The notes below the pieces were generated by a model, which had not been told where the DNA came from, did not search any database, and saw only the letters and a list, made by a program, of their open reading frames with translations. Position numbers and translations under genes: made by a program. From assembly GCA_031255415.1 (NCBI GenBank), contig JAIRSO010000018.1, forward strand, positions 1-64,000: DNA of 64,000 bases, read 5' to 3'. Origin of the DNA: Oscillospiraceae bacterium. Its GTDB lineage: Bacteria; Bacillota; Clostridia; Christensenellales; Aristaeellaceae. How positions within the stretch are numbered: position 1 is the first letter of the stretch; every line of letters begins with the position of its first letter. Of this stretch, positions 27,131-36,349 are shown piece by piece.

Positions 27131-28321
27131 GTGCCGAATGATTTCGCGAACGTAGATAACGGCGGAGCCGGGCTGCCCGGCTCGCCCGTCGATCCCGTCC
27201 GGCTGGGATTCCCCGCCCTGCTGGCCGCGTTTGGCAGGACGGAGCCGATCGCCGCTGCGCGCGAACTGCGCGCCGGGAACATCAACACCACATACCTGGC
27301 GATCCTGGACGGCGGCGAGAAGCTTACGCTCCAGAAGATCAACCGCCACGTGTTCAAACAGCCGGAGATGATTATGTCCAACATCCGGCGCGTCACCGCG
27401 CACCTGCGCGGCAAACTCCCGCCGGACGCGCCCGATCCGTCGCGGCGCGTGCTGTCGTTCATGGAAAAGGCCGACGGCTCTATGATCGAGTGGGACGCTT
27501 CCGGCGAGCCGTGGAGATGCTACAGATTCGTGGAAGGCGCGACCGCGTACAACGCGGCGGTCAAGCCCGAGCACCTGTGCGAGACGGGACGCGCGTTCGG
27601 CGCGTTCCAGCGCGACTTAGCGGACTTCCCGATCGAAACGCTTAGCGAGACGATAACGGGCTTCCACGATACGCCTAAGCGTTACTCCGCGTTTATCCAG
27701 GCCGTAGAGGCGGATCGCGTCGGACGGCGCGCGGCGGCCTCGCGCCAGATCGAGGCCGTGCGGGATCGCTCCAGCCTGGCCTCGCGCATCGTAGACCAGT
27801 TGAGCGGCGGCGCTCTGCCGCTGCGCGTCACCCATAACGATACCAAGATCAATAACGTGCTCATCGACGATTCAACCGAAGAAGCCATATGCGTGATCGA
27901 TCTGGATACCGTCATGCCGGGATCGTCGCTGTACGACTTCGGCGATATGATCCGCTTCGGCGCGTCTTCGGCGGCGGAGGATGAGCCGGACGTTTCCAAG
28001 ATTGATCTTGATATGGGCAAGTACGAACAGTTTGCCAAGGGGTTTATCGATAAGACGCGCGGGTTCTTGAGCGACTCCGAGTTGATCGCGCAGCCGCTGG
28101 GCTGCCTGGTCATCACATACGAGCTTGCGATGCGGTTCTTGACGGACTATCTAGACGGGGATCGATACTTCCGCGTCTGGGATCCGGAGCATAACCTCAT
28201 CCGCGCCAGGGCGCAGTTGCGCCTCCTCGAGGACATGGAATCCAAGTATGACGCGATGACAAGCTATATAAAGGAAAACATCGTCTTAAACGACGGATCG
28301 CGCGATCAATCGCGCCGCTGA
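27131..28321 (+). CDS. APH-fold kinase, N-acetylhexosamine kinase (NahK)-like
   Basis: ELRAGNINTTYLAILDGGEKLTLQKINRHVFKQPEMIMSNI; LRVTHNDTKINNVLID; VIDLDTVMPGSSLYDFGDMIRFG. Confidence 0.78.
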   Translation: MPNDFANVDNGGAGLPGSPVDPVRLGFPALLAAFGRTEPIAAARELRAGNINTTYLAILDGGEKLTLQKINRHVFKQPEMIMSNIRRVTAHLRGKLPPDAPDPSRRVLSFMEKADGSMIEWDASGEPWRCYRFVEGATAYNAAVKPEHLCETGRAFGAFQRDLADFPIETLSETITGFHDTPKRYSAFIQAVEADRVGRRAAASRQIEAVRDRSSLASRIVDQLSGGALPLRVTHNDTKINNVLIDDSTEEAICVIDLDTVMPGSSLYDFGDMIRFGASSAAEDEPDVSKIDLDMGKYEQFAKGFIDKTRGFLSDSELIAQPLGCLVITYELAMRFLTDYLDGDRYFRVWDPEHNLIRARAQLRLLEDMESKYDAMTSYIKENIVLNDGSRDQSRR

Positions 28322-28367
28322 CCGTCTCGCGTCGCGCGGTTTATATGGTTATGGGATCATATGAATA

Positions 28368-28407
28368 GAAACGCCTCCGCGTCGCATCATAATCGCGGAG
28401 GTGTTTC
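28368..28407 (+). promoter_or_regulatory. Hairpin occluding the Shine-Dalgarno of the small ORF at 28410
   Basis: gaaacgcctccgcg-tcgcatcataat-cgcggaggtgtttc, 14-bp stem with one G-U; ggaggtg SD is in the 3' arm; ATG 28410. Confidence 0.7.
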
Positions 28408-28409
28408 TT

Positions 28410-28604
28410 ATGCGCTCAAGATCCAGAAAACCCATGTTTATCCGTACAAAACAGTTCAACGCGCTGAATCAAGGCAAACGGCGCGCGATGGACGACATGG
28501 CCAGGCACAGCGACGCGGTGCGCGGCGACGTGCTGGGCAGCTATACGGGCACGCCCGCCGACTCGAAAGACCTTGAACCCGTTCAGGACGCTGACGATCT
28601 GTGA
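28410..28604 (+). CDS. Small conserved hypothetical protein (64 aa) with GSYTGTP...PVQDADDL tail
   Basis: MRSRSRKPMFIRTKQFNALNQGKRRAMDDMARHSDAVRGDVLGSYTGTPADSKDLEPVQDADDL with a good SD. Confidence 0.7.
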   Translation: MRSRSRKPMFIRTKQFNALNQGKRRAMDDMARHSDAVRGDVLGSYTGTPADSKDLEPVQDADDL

Positions 28605-28743
28605 TTTGTAGCCTGCGGGCTTAATAGACCCGCGAAGCCGCAGCTTCTTTGGAGTTGGTCGGCTGTAAGGTAGATTCTGGATGGAACGGGACGGTCTTGG
28701 CTTTGTGGATCGTTAGTTTGTTGGCGCGTCGCGTCGAGCTTTC

Positions 28744-28827
28744 CGGGGCTCCGCCCCAGACCCCGCAAAGGGGGTTTCACCCCCTTTGAACCCCTGACCA
28801 GCGTCCCGCTGGACCGATGTGGCGGTG
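28744..28827 (+). repeat. Dispersed triple-hairpin repeat, diverged copy D
   Basis: ggggctccgccccagaccccgcaaagggggtttcaccccctttgaacccctgaccagcgtcccgctggaccgatgtggcggtg. Confidence 0.85.
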
Positions 28828-28894
28828 TGATGGGTTTGACTCATCGTCGGGGTCTGGATTGGAGATACCGTATCCGCTGTAAGGAGTGGCTGTT

Positions 28895-30331
28895 ATGACC
28901 AATACGCATGGCGGCGTTATGCCGCGAAGGGTTTCGGCGCGCGGCGCGTCTAAGCCGCGCGCCGTCTGGACGGGTCCTGTCTGCCTGATGCTTGTCGGCG
29001 CGCTCGCCGCTTTGGCTATGTGGGCGCAGCACCAGGTTAAGGCTTACGAGGCTTTCCAGCATATGCGCTCAGTCGTCGCCAGCTCGGCGTTTTACGACGG
29101 CGTTAGCGTTGACGGCGTGCCCCTCTCCGGACTCACCCTTGACCAGGCTCTGGAACGGCTCTCCGCCCGCGACCAGATTGAGGATCAGTCCTTTGAGATA
29201 TTCGTCACGGCGGGCGACGCCCGCTGGCGCATTTCCTCCGACGAGGTTCCCCTCCATCGCAACACCGAAACGCTGATCCGCCAGGCTTACGCTCTGGGAC
29301 GATCCGGCACGCTTGAGGAACGCTACGCTGAAATCACGGCTATGTCCTCCGCCGGCGTGAATTACGAATCCCAAATGTGGTACGAAAAGAGCGCGGTTCG
29401 CACGCTTACCGATCAGGTTGCGCGCCGCCTTACCATCGAAGGCCACGACGCGCAGGTCGCGGACTTCAATTTCTCCACCCGTCAGTTCACCTTCACCGAC
29501 GCTCTCGCCGGGCAGATCGTCGACCCTGATCTTCTCTTTACTCAAGTCGCCTCCGCCCTTGACTCCCGCGATTACGGCGCGGTCATCGAGGCTCCTATCG
29601 TCCATGTCGAGCCTTCCGTTACCCGCGAGGAGGTTCAAGCCTTATACGGCAAGGTGTCGGGCTTCACCACCTCCACCACTGGCAACGAGAACCGCAACAC
29701 CAACATCTCGCTTGCAGCCCGCGCTATTAACGGTACGGTCGTCCAGCCCGGCGATATCTTCTCTTTCAACGACGTTACCGGACAGCGCACTTACGCTAAA
29801 GGCTACCGTGAAGCGGGCGCTATCCAGAACGGTACGCTCATCGACGAGGTGGGCGGCGGCGTGTGCCAGGTGTCCACCACTTTGTTCAACGCGCTTGTCC
29901 GCTCCGGCCTTGACATTTCCATGCGCAACCCCCACGCCTGGCCTGTCGATTATGTTAATCGCGGCGAGGACGCTATGGTCAACTGGCCCGATAAGGATAT
30001 GCGCATGAAGAACAATACCGGCGGGCCTATCTATATCATCGGTTCATACGCGAACCGTACCCTTACCTTCGAGATCTACGGCAGGAAACTGGGCGACGGC
30101 GTTACTATCGATCTTTATAGCCAGACTACAGGCTCAACCCCTCCCGCCGAGACCGTTTACACGCGCAACCCCTCTCTCGCCCCCGGCACGGAGACCGTCA
30201 CCCGTTCCGCGCGCACGGGCTACCGCGTCACCACTTACAAAGTGACGTACCAATACGGCAGGGAGATCGCGCGCGAGGCGTTCTATAAATCCGAGTACCG
30301 CATGTACGGAAAGATGGTGGAGTATAACTAA
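28895..30331 (+). CDS. VanW family protein
   Basis: FSFNDVTGQRTYAKGYREAGAIQNGTLIDEVGGGVCQVSTTLFNALVRSGLDISMRNPHAWPVDYVNRGEDAMVNWPDKDMRMKNNTGGPIYI. Confidence 0.93.
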   Translation: MTNTHGGVMPRRVSARGASKPRAVWTGPVCLMLVGALAALAMWAQHQVKAYEAFQHMRSVVASSAFYDGVSVDGVPLSGLTLDQALERLSARDQIEDQSFEIFVTAGDARWRISSDEVPLHRNTETLIRQAYALGRSGTLEERYAEITAMSSAGVNYESQMWYEKSAVRTLTDQVARRLTIEGHDAQVADFNFSTRQFTFTDALAGQIVDPDLLFTQVASALDSRDYGAVIEAPIVHVEPSVTREEVQALYGKVSGFTTSTTGNENRNTNISLAARAINGTVVQPGDIFSFNDVTGQRTYAKGYREAGAIQNGTLIDEVGGGVCQVSTTLFNALVRSGLDISMRNPHAWPVDYVNRGEDAMVNWPDKDMRMKNNTGGPIYIIGSYANRTLTFEIYGRKLGDGVTIDLYSQTTGSTPPAETVYTRNPSLAPGTETVTRSARTGYRVTTYKVTYQYGREIAREAFYKSEYRMYGKMVEYN

Positions 30332-31219
30332 ATGAGCGGCAAGCGGTTGCTGGGCGCGCTGGAGGGCGGCGGCACCAAGATGGTGTGCGCCGTGGGTTTC
30401 GACGACGGAACCATACTCAAGCGCGAGTCTATCCCCACGTCCACGCCGGAGGAGACGCTGCCCAAACTCGCGCGGTTCTTCCATAGCGAGGGTATCGAGG
30501 CGCTGGGCATAGGCAGTTTCGGGCCGGTCGATCTGCGCGAGGATTCCGACACGTATGGTTACATAACGGCTACGCCCAAACTTAGCTGGGTGGATACGCC
30601 GTTTTTGCCGATCCTGCGCGACGCGCTGTGTATTCCCGTTGGGTTCGAGACGGACGTTAACATGGCCGCTATCGGCGAGCATGTCGTCGGCGCGGGACGC
30701 GGGTTATCCAGCCTTGTGTATCTTACCGTCGGGACCGGGATCGGCGCGGGGGTCATTATCGATAACCGTCCTTTGCACGGGCTGGTGCATCCGGAGATGG
30801 GGCACCTTCTGCTGAAACCGGCTCCAGGCGAGACTTGCCCGGATGGATTCTGCCCCTATCACAAGGGATGCCTGGAGGGATTGGCCTGCGGGCCTTCGAT
30901 CGAGAAACGATGGGGGAAACGCGCGGACGAACTGCCCGAGGATCATCCGGCGTGGGCGCTGGAATCCGAATATCTGGCTCAATGTTGCGCCGATATGATA
31001 TTCGCTTTATCGCCGGAGCGGATCATACTGGGCGGTGGCGTGATGCATCAGCGGCATTTGTTTCCCGCGATTCGTTTGAGGACGATCGATCTGCTGGGCG
31101 GGTACATACGCAGCGGCAGGATTCTGGACGATATCGATAACTATATCGTCGCGCCTGGATTGGGAGACGATAGCGGGATAGTCGGAGGGTTGATCATCGC
31201 GGCGCGGGAACTGGGGTAG
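30332..31219 (+). CDS. ROK family sugar kinase (fructokinase-like)
   Basis: LGALEGGGTKMVCAVG; IGSFGPVDL; LTVGTGIGAGVIID; GHLLLKPAPGETCPDGFCPYHKGCLEGLACGPSIEKRWG. Confidence 0.9.
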   Translation: MSGKRLLGALEGGGTKMVCAVGFDDGTILKRESIPTSTPEETLPKLARFFHSEGIEALGIGSFGPVDLREDSDTYGYITATPKLSWVDTPFLPILRDALCIPVGFETDVNMAAIGEHVVGAGRGLSSLVYLTVGTGIGAGVIIDNRPLHGLVHPEMGHLLLKPAPGETCPDGFCPYHKGCLEGLACGPSIEKRWGKRADELPEDHPAWALESEYLAQCCADMIFALSPERIILGGGVMHQRHLFPAIRLRTIDLLGGYIRSGRILDDIDNYIVAPGLGDDSGIVGGLIIAARELG

Positions 31220-31239
31220 TTTGAGATAAACGGTTGCAC

Positions 31240-31312
31240 CGCCGCGCGGGGAGAGGGAGGCTTGCCTTTGCCGCTTCGGGACAGGGCAGCCGTTCCACAT
31301 GCCCGCGCGGCG
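31240..31312. repeat. Structured intergenic inverted repeat (nested)
   Basis: cgccgcgcggg (31240-31250) / cccgcgcggcg (31302-31312), with inner ggcttgcc / gggcagcc. Confidence 0.55.
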
Positions 31313-31350
31313 TTCGTTGCCCGTATATCTATTTAAATTTTGAATAATGG

Positions 31351-31378
31351 TTGACATTCCTCACAACCTTGCTATACT
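31351..31378 (+). promoter_or_regulatory. SigmaA-type promoter TTGACA-16-TATACT for ffh operon
   Basis: TTGACA 31351-31356, TATACT 31373-31378. Confidence 0.7.
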
Positions 31379-31442
31379 GTATAGGTTGCCGCAATTGCGG
31401 GCGGCGGTATTTTCGCGCGATCGTAATCGGGGAGGGAATCAA

Positions 31443-32771
31443 GTGGCGTTCGAGGGCTTGACCGAAAAGCTCCAGTCCGTGATGAAACGCATCGGCGGAC
31501 GCGGCAAGCTGTCCGAACAGGATGTGCGCGACGCCATGCGCGAGGTGCGCCTGGCTCTGCTGGAGGCCGACGTAAACTTCCTGGTCGCGAAGGATTTCAT
31601 CAAGCGCGTCACCGATCGATGCGTGGGGAGCGAGGTCTCCGAAAGCCTCACGCCCGCGCAGCAGGTCATCAAGATCGTCAACGAGGAGCTGACCGCGCTG
31701 ATGGGCGGCGTGTCCTCGCGCCTGACCTGGTCCAGTTCGCCGATATCGGTATACATGCTGTGCGGACTGCAGGGAGCGGGCAAGACGACCTTCGCGGGCA
31801 AGCTCGCGCTGTGGATGCAAAAGGAAGGCAAGAAACCGCTGCTGACCGCGTGCGACATATACCGCCCAGCCGCCATACGCCAGTTGAGCGTGGTCGCCGA
31901 GTCGGTCAAAACGCCGCTGTTCGAGCGCGGCGCGCAGGATCCCGTCAAGACCGCGAAGGAAGCCGTCGAGCACGCGCGCGATAAAGGCTATGACGTGGTT
32001 ATTCTGGACACCGCCGGTCGCCTGCAGATCGACGAAAACCTGATGGACGAACTTGCGCGCATAAAGGCCGCCGTGCGCCCGCAGGAGATACTGCTGACCG
32101 TCGATGCGATGATCGGACAGGAATCGGTCAACGTCGCCGATACGTTCAACAAGAAATTGGGCATAGACGGCGTTATCCTGACCAAACTGGACGGGGATAC
32201 GCGCGGCGGCGCGGCGCTCTCCATCCGCGCGGTCACGGGCAAACCGATCAAGTTCACGGGCTACAGCGAGAAGATGGACTCCATCGAGCCGTTCCACCCT
32301 GATCGCATGGCCTCGCGGATACTGGGCATGGGCGACATGCTCTCGCTGATTGAGAAAGCGCAGGAGACGTTCGACCAGCAGGACAGCGATAAACTAACGT
32401 CCAAACTGCGCCACGCGTCCTTCACCCTGCAGGACTACCTCGACCAGATGCAGCAGATGAAGAAGATGGGCTCTTTGGAAAACATCCTGGGCATGCTCCC
32501 CGGCGTAGGCGCGAAGGTCAAGGATATGAAGATCGACGGCGACGCGATGAAGAAGCCAGAAGCCATCATCCGCTCGATGACCCCCGAGGAGCGCAGGAAT
32601 CCCGGCATACTCAACGCGTCGCGGCGGCGCAGGATCGCCAGGGGCAGCGGGTATACCGTGCAGGATGTGAACCTGGTGATCCGCAACTTCGAGAACGCGC
32701 GCCAGATGATGAAACAGATGATGGGGAAGAATCGGTTCGGGCGGTCGAAGATGAGGCTGCCGGGACTGTGA
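31443..32771 (+). CDS. ffh: Signal recognition particle protein Ffh
   Basis: CGLQGAGKTTFAGKLALWMQ, DTAGRLQIDENLMDEL, TKLDGDTRGGAALS, C-terminal M domain. GTG start. Confidence 0.98.
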   Translation: MAFEGLTEKLQSVMKRIGGRGKLSEQDVRDAMREVRLALLEADVNFLVAKDFIKRVTDRCVGSEVSESLTPAQQVIKIVNEELTALMGGVSSRLTWSSSPISVYMLCGLQGAGKTTFAGKLALWMQKEGKKPLLTACDIYRPAAIRQLSVVAESVKTPLFERGAQDPVKTAKEAVEHARDKGYDVVILDTAGRLQIDENLMDELARIKAAVRPQEILLTVDAMIGQESVNVADTFNKKLGIDGVILTKLDGDTRGGAALSIRAVTGKPIKFTGYSEKMDSIEPFHPDRMASRILGMGDMLSLIEKAQETFDQQDSDKLTSKLRHASFTLQDYLDQMQQMKKMGSLENILGMLPGVGAKVKDMKIDGDAMKKPEAIIRSMTPEERRNPGILNASRRRRIARGSGYTVQDVNLVIRNFENARQMMKQMMGKNRFGRSKMRLPGL

Positions 32772-32840
32772 TCGCGGCGGATCAGTCGGTTTACTGGAAC
32801 CGGTTGAGTATATATGAATCAATAAGGAGGCTTACCCTGT

Positions 32841-33128
32841 ATGGCTGTCAAGATCAGACTCAAGCGCATCGGCATGAAGAAACGCCCGTTCTACCGCGTG
32901 GTCGTCGCCGACGGGCGCAGCCCGCGCGACGGACGGTTTATCGAGGAGATCGGATACTACGATCCGATGACGCAGCCGGCGGTCGTAAAGGTTGACGCGG
33001 ATAAAGCTAAACTGTGGCTGGGACGCGGCGCGCAGCCGACCGACACCGCGCGCATCCTGCTAAGGAAAGCCGGCGTTCTGCCCGGCGGCGTAACCGGCAA
33101 GCCGGAGACGGCGGCGGCGGAGGCGTAA
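32841..33128 (+). CDS. rpsP: 30S ribosomal protein S16
   Basis: [43 protein letters not shown]. Confidence 0.98.
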   Translation: MAVKIRLKRIGMKKRPFYRVVVADGRSPRDGRFIEEIGYYDPMTQPAVVKVDADKAKLWLGRGAQPTDTARILLRKAGVLPGGVTGKPETAAAEA

Positions 33129-33131
33129 GCC

Positions 33132-33359
33132 ATGCCGGAATTGCTAGGCTATATCGCGCGATCGCTGGCTTCGCACCCCGAGTCCGTCGAGATCGTCGAG
33201 ACGACGGGCAGCGAATCGGTGATACTCGAGCTGCACGTGCACCCTGACGACATGGGCAAGGTTATAGGCAGACAGGGTCGCGTCGCGCGGGCTATCCGCA
33301 CGGTCATAAAGGCCGCCACTTTGAAAAACCCGCTGCCCGTATTCGTCGAGATCGTGTGA
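33132..33359 (+). CDS. khpA: KH domain RNA-binding protein KhpA/YlqC
   Basis: VHPDDMGKVIGRQGRVARAIRTVIKAA; position after rpsP. Confidence 0.93.
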   Translation: MPELLGYIARSLASHPESVEIVETTGSESVILELHVHPDDMGKVIGRQGRVARAIRTVIKAATLKNPLPVFVEIV

Positions 33360-33371
33360 CGGGCTAAGGCT

Positions 33372-33905
33372 ATGCTGCAGCCTTATATTCAGATAGGCCG
33401 CGTCGCGCGCGCGCACGGTCTGCGCGGGGAGATGCGGGTCGAACCGTTCACGGATGATCCGGCGCGGTTCGGTTCTGCCGACGCGCTGCCGATGGTGTAC
33501 TTGGAGCGGGGCGGCGCGTTCGAGCCGCGCCGAGTGTTATCAGCGCGCGTAAACGGGAAAAGCGGCGCGGTGATCGCGCTGGACGGGGTTTGCGACAGGG
33601 ACGGAGCCGAGGCTCTGCGCGGGCAATGGCTGTACGTCGATCGAGACCACGCGGCGAAGCTCGATCCGGACGCGGATTTCATCTGCGACTTGATCGGGTG
33701 CGAGGCGCGCGATGAAACGGGCGCGTTGATCGGCAGGCTGGAGGACGTGCTTCAGCCCGGCGGCAACGACGTTTATGTGATTAAAACCGAGGCGGGTACC
33801 ATATTGGCGCCCGCGCTTAAGTCTGTCGTCACGGACGTGGACGTGAGCCGCCGCCTGGTCACGATCAGCCGAGAGCGAATGAATGAGACGGCTGTGTTCG
33901 ACTGA
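33372..33905 (+). CDS. rimM: Ribosome maturation factor RimM
   Basis: IQIGRVARAHGLRGEMRVEPFTDDPARF; DVLQPGGNDVYVIKT. Confidence 0.95.
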   Translation: MLQPYIQIGRVARAHGLRGEMRVEPFTDDPARFGSADALPMVYLERGGAFEPRRVLSARVNGKSGAVIALDGVCDRDGAEALRGQWLYVDRDHAAKLDPDADFICDLIGCEARDETGALIGRLEDVLQPGGNDVYVIKTEAGTILAPALKSVVTDVDVSRRLVTISRERMNETAVFD

Positions 33906-34657
33906 TGCGGATAAAGATACTGACGCTGTTTCCGGAGATGTTCCGCGCGCTCGACTCGAGCATCGTGGGTCGCGCGCGCCGATCCGGGCTGATATCGATA
34001 GAGACGATCGACATACGCTCGTTCACGAAGGATAAGCATCGCAAGACGGACGACTACGCGTTCGGCGGCGGGCCGGGGCTGGTGATGTACGCGCAACCGA
34101 TCATCGACGCTATGGGGTTCGCGTCGCGGCCTCCGTTCGATCCCGCGAACGGGAGGAGGGTTTCGCTGTCGCCGCGCGGGACGGTGCTGAATCAGCGCGC
34201 GGCGGAGCGTCTGGCGCGGTATGACGATCTGATACTGTTATGCGGACATTACGAAGGTATCGACCAGCGCGCGCTGGACGCGTGCGTTGACGAGGAGATA
34301 TCCATCGGGGATTACATCCTGACGGGCGGCGAGCCCGCGGCTATCGTGCTGATCGACGCGGTCGCGAGATTGATACCCGGCGTGCTGGGTTCGATCGAGT
34401 CGGCGCGGGACGAGAGTTTCTCAAGCGACGGGTTGCTGGAGTACCCGCAGTACACGCATCCGAGGGTTGTCGGCGGGGTAAGCGCGCCCGACGTGCTGTT
34501 AAGCGGCAACCATGCCGCTATCGCCGCGTGGAAGCGGGAGCAGTCGCTGCGCGTCACGCTGGAGCGCCGTCCGGAACTGCTGGAGCGCGCCGCGCTCACG
34601 GACAAGGAGCGGCGGCTGATCGAGTCGTGGCGGCAGAACGGCTCGGGAACTGGATAA
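33905..34657 (+). CDS. trmD: tRNA (guanosine(37)-N1)-methyltransferase TrmD
   Basis: MRIKILTLFPEMFRALDSSIVGRARRSGLISIETIDIRSFTKDKHRKTDDYAFGGGPGLVMYAQPI; LCGHYEGIDQR; SIGDYILTGGE. Confidence 0.98.
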   Translation: MRIKILTLFPEMFRALDSSIVGRARRSGLISIETIDIRSFTKDKHRKTDDYAFGGGPGLVMYAQPIIDAMGFASRPPFDPANGRRVSLSPRGTVLNQRAAERLARYDDLILLCGHYEGIDQRALDACVDEEISIGDYILTGGEPAAIVLIDAVARLIPGVLGSIESARDESFSSDGLLEYPQYTHPRVVGGVSAPDVLLSGNHAAIAAWKREQSLRVTLERRPELLERAALTDKERRLIESWRQNGSGTG

Positions 34658-34746
34658 CCGCGCGCGATTTATTCGTTATTTATACGGGGTGCGCGGCGCG
34701 TGTCCGCCGCGATCCGGTTACGGTTTACGCAAAGGAGGCGCCGCAC

Positions 34747-36291
34747 ATGCCGGGACGTTTGACGTTTCGTATCATCGCGTGCTGCACGCTGATCGCCGCG
34801 CTTTTGGTTCGCGCGCCGGCGGGACGAGCCGCCGATCCGGGAGCGGCGCGCCGGGGCGGAGTATGGACGGACGCGGCGCTTCAGCTGTCGTTCGGCGCTG
34901 ACTCGTCAACGCTGCGCCCCTCCGAGCCGCGGCCTAACGGCGCGCTGCTGGTTCTCGCCGCCGATTCGGAGTACATGCCCGGCAGCGGCTCGGTCTCGCA
35001 GAATCCGGGCGCAGCGCTGGACGAGCTGAACGCGGAGCTGACAGCCGTCGCGGATGATCTGGCCTCGCGGCTGGACGGCAATCCGCTGACGATAACGGAC
35101 GATCCGAATCGCGCGGGGCTGATCGTAAAGCTTCGCGCGAGTTATCCTTTCGCCGGGCAATACGGGGGTTATCTAAGCGCGTATAACTGCGAGATGACGA
35201 TAACCGTTATAGATACGTCAACGAGAGGGACGATCGCGTCCGTTACGATACTGTCCGAGTATGGCGAGGCGATAGACGTGTCGCAGTTCGTGGAGGGCAC
35301 GACAACCATATGGAAGAAACTGCCCCTGCCCAGCGAGTACGATCAGGCGGGGGAGCTTGCCGCCGCGTTGTTGGAATACTTGGGTTCGTCGGAGCCGGAG
35401 CCGCCCGCGCCTGCCGCGACGGGGATAGAGGGCGCGCTGGCGTATCTAGCCAGCGAACCGATCAACAACCTTTACGAGTATCTGCGCGGCGGAAATACGC
35501 TGTCTCGCGGCGCGTCCGGCGAGAACGCGAGGACGTTCCAGGGCATGCTGATCGATCTGGGCGCGGAGATTGCAGCCGACGGGCAGGCGGGTTCGCAGAC
35601 GATCACGGCTTTCCAATCGGTATTCCAGAACGCTCTGCGCGAGACGGCTGGCAATACGCTGGATCAGCGCGCGTTCGAGTCGCTGGTGTTCGCGATGGTC
35701 GCCAGCCGGGACGCGCGGGTTGCGCGTGCGTTGTATCCCGACGCGCAAACCGAACGCGTTGACATGCTTCACGCTGAACGGTTGTTTAATAATCAGAAGT
35801 ATTATTCGGCTTACGCCATATACGAGTCGCTGGGGGCGTTCGAGGACAGCGCGGCGCGCGCCGTGTTATGCGTGCAATCCTGGCCTCCGGTAGGCGCGCT
35901 GGAGCGCGCGGGCGCGTACCGAAGCACGCTTGCGGAGCTGAAGGTCGTCTCGACGCATCCATCCGGCACGGGCGCGCTGGTTAAGATTTACGCGCGAGAC
36001 GGTACGTTCGCGGCGTCGCTGTTCCTGCCCGGCGGCGGCGATACAACCATTGGTATCGCGCCGGGGGAGTATGAGGTTCGCGTCGGATCGGGGAAGGCTT
36101 GGTTCGGCGCGGAGGAGGCGTTCGGCATGGACGGCGCGCGTTACTCGACGCTGGAGTTTGGCGGCGCGGATAAACTGATGGTCATCGAACAAGGATACTC
36201 GCACGTGCTGACGCTGCTGGCGAACGAGTTGACCGGAGGCGCGGCTGCCGTAGGAGCGGACGATCTATCGTGGGACGCGTTCACGCGCTGA
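34747..36291 (+). CDS. Secreted hypothetical protein with peptidoglycan-binding-like domain
   Basis: Signal peptide MPGRLTFRIIACCTLIAALLVRAPAGRA; NTLSRGASGENARTFQGMLIDLGAEIAADGQAGSQTITAFQSVFQ. Confidence 0.65.
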   Translation: MPGRLTFRIIACCTLIAALLVRAPAGRAADPGAARRGGVWTDAALQLSFGADSSTLRPSEPRPNGALLVLAADSEYMPGSGSVSQNPGAALDELNAELTAVADDLASRLDGNPLTITDDPNRAGLIVKLRASYPFAGQYGGYLSAYNCEMTITVIDTSTRGTIASVTILSEYGEAIDVSQFVEGTTTIWKKLPLPSEYDQAGELAAALLEYLGSSEPEPPAPAATGIEGALAYLASEPINNLYEYLRGGNTLSRGASGENARTFQGMLIDLGAEIAADGQAGSQTITAFQSVFQNALRETAGNTLDQRAFESLVFAMVASRDARVARALYPDAQTERVDMLHAERLFNNQKYYSAYAIYESLGAFEDSAARAVLCVQSWPPVGALERAGAYRSTLAELKVVSTHPSGTGALVKIYARDGTFAASLFLPGGGDTTIGIAPGEYEVRVGSGKAWFGAEEAFGMDGARYSTLEFGGADKLMVIEQGYSHVLTLLANELTGGAAAVGADDLSWDAFTR

Positions 36292-36349
36292 CGCGGTTAC
36301 GGGCATGTATCGATAGGGTTTTTACCGAAGGGTTGTATAAGGAGAACAA

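Noticed and set aside
31237-31315. Candidate SRP (4.5S) RNA next to ffh
   Set aside because: Lacks the conserved domain IV GGAAGGAAGCAGC-type sequence.
31329-32297. 322-aa minus-strand ORF
   Set aside because: Antisense to ffh; no recognisable domain.
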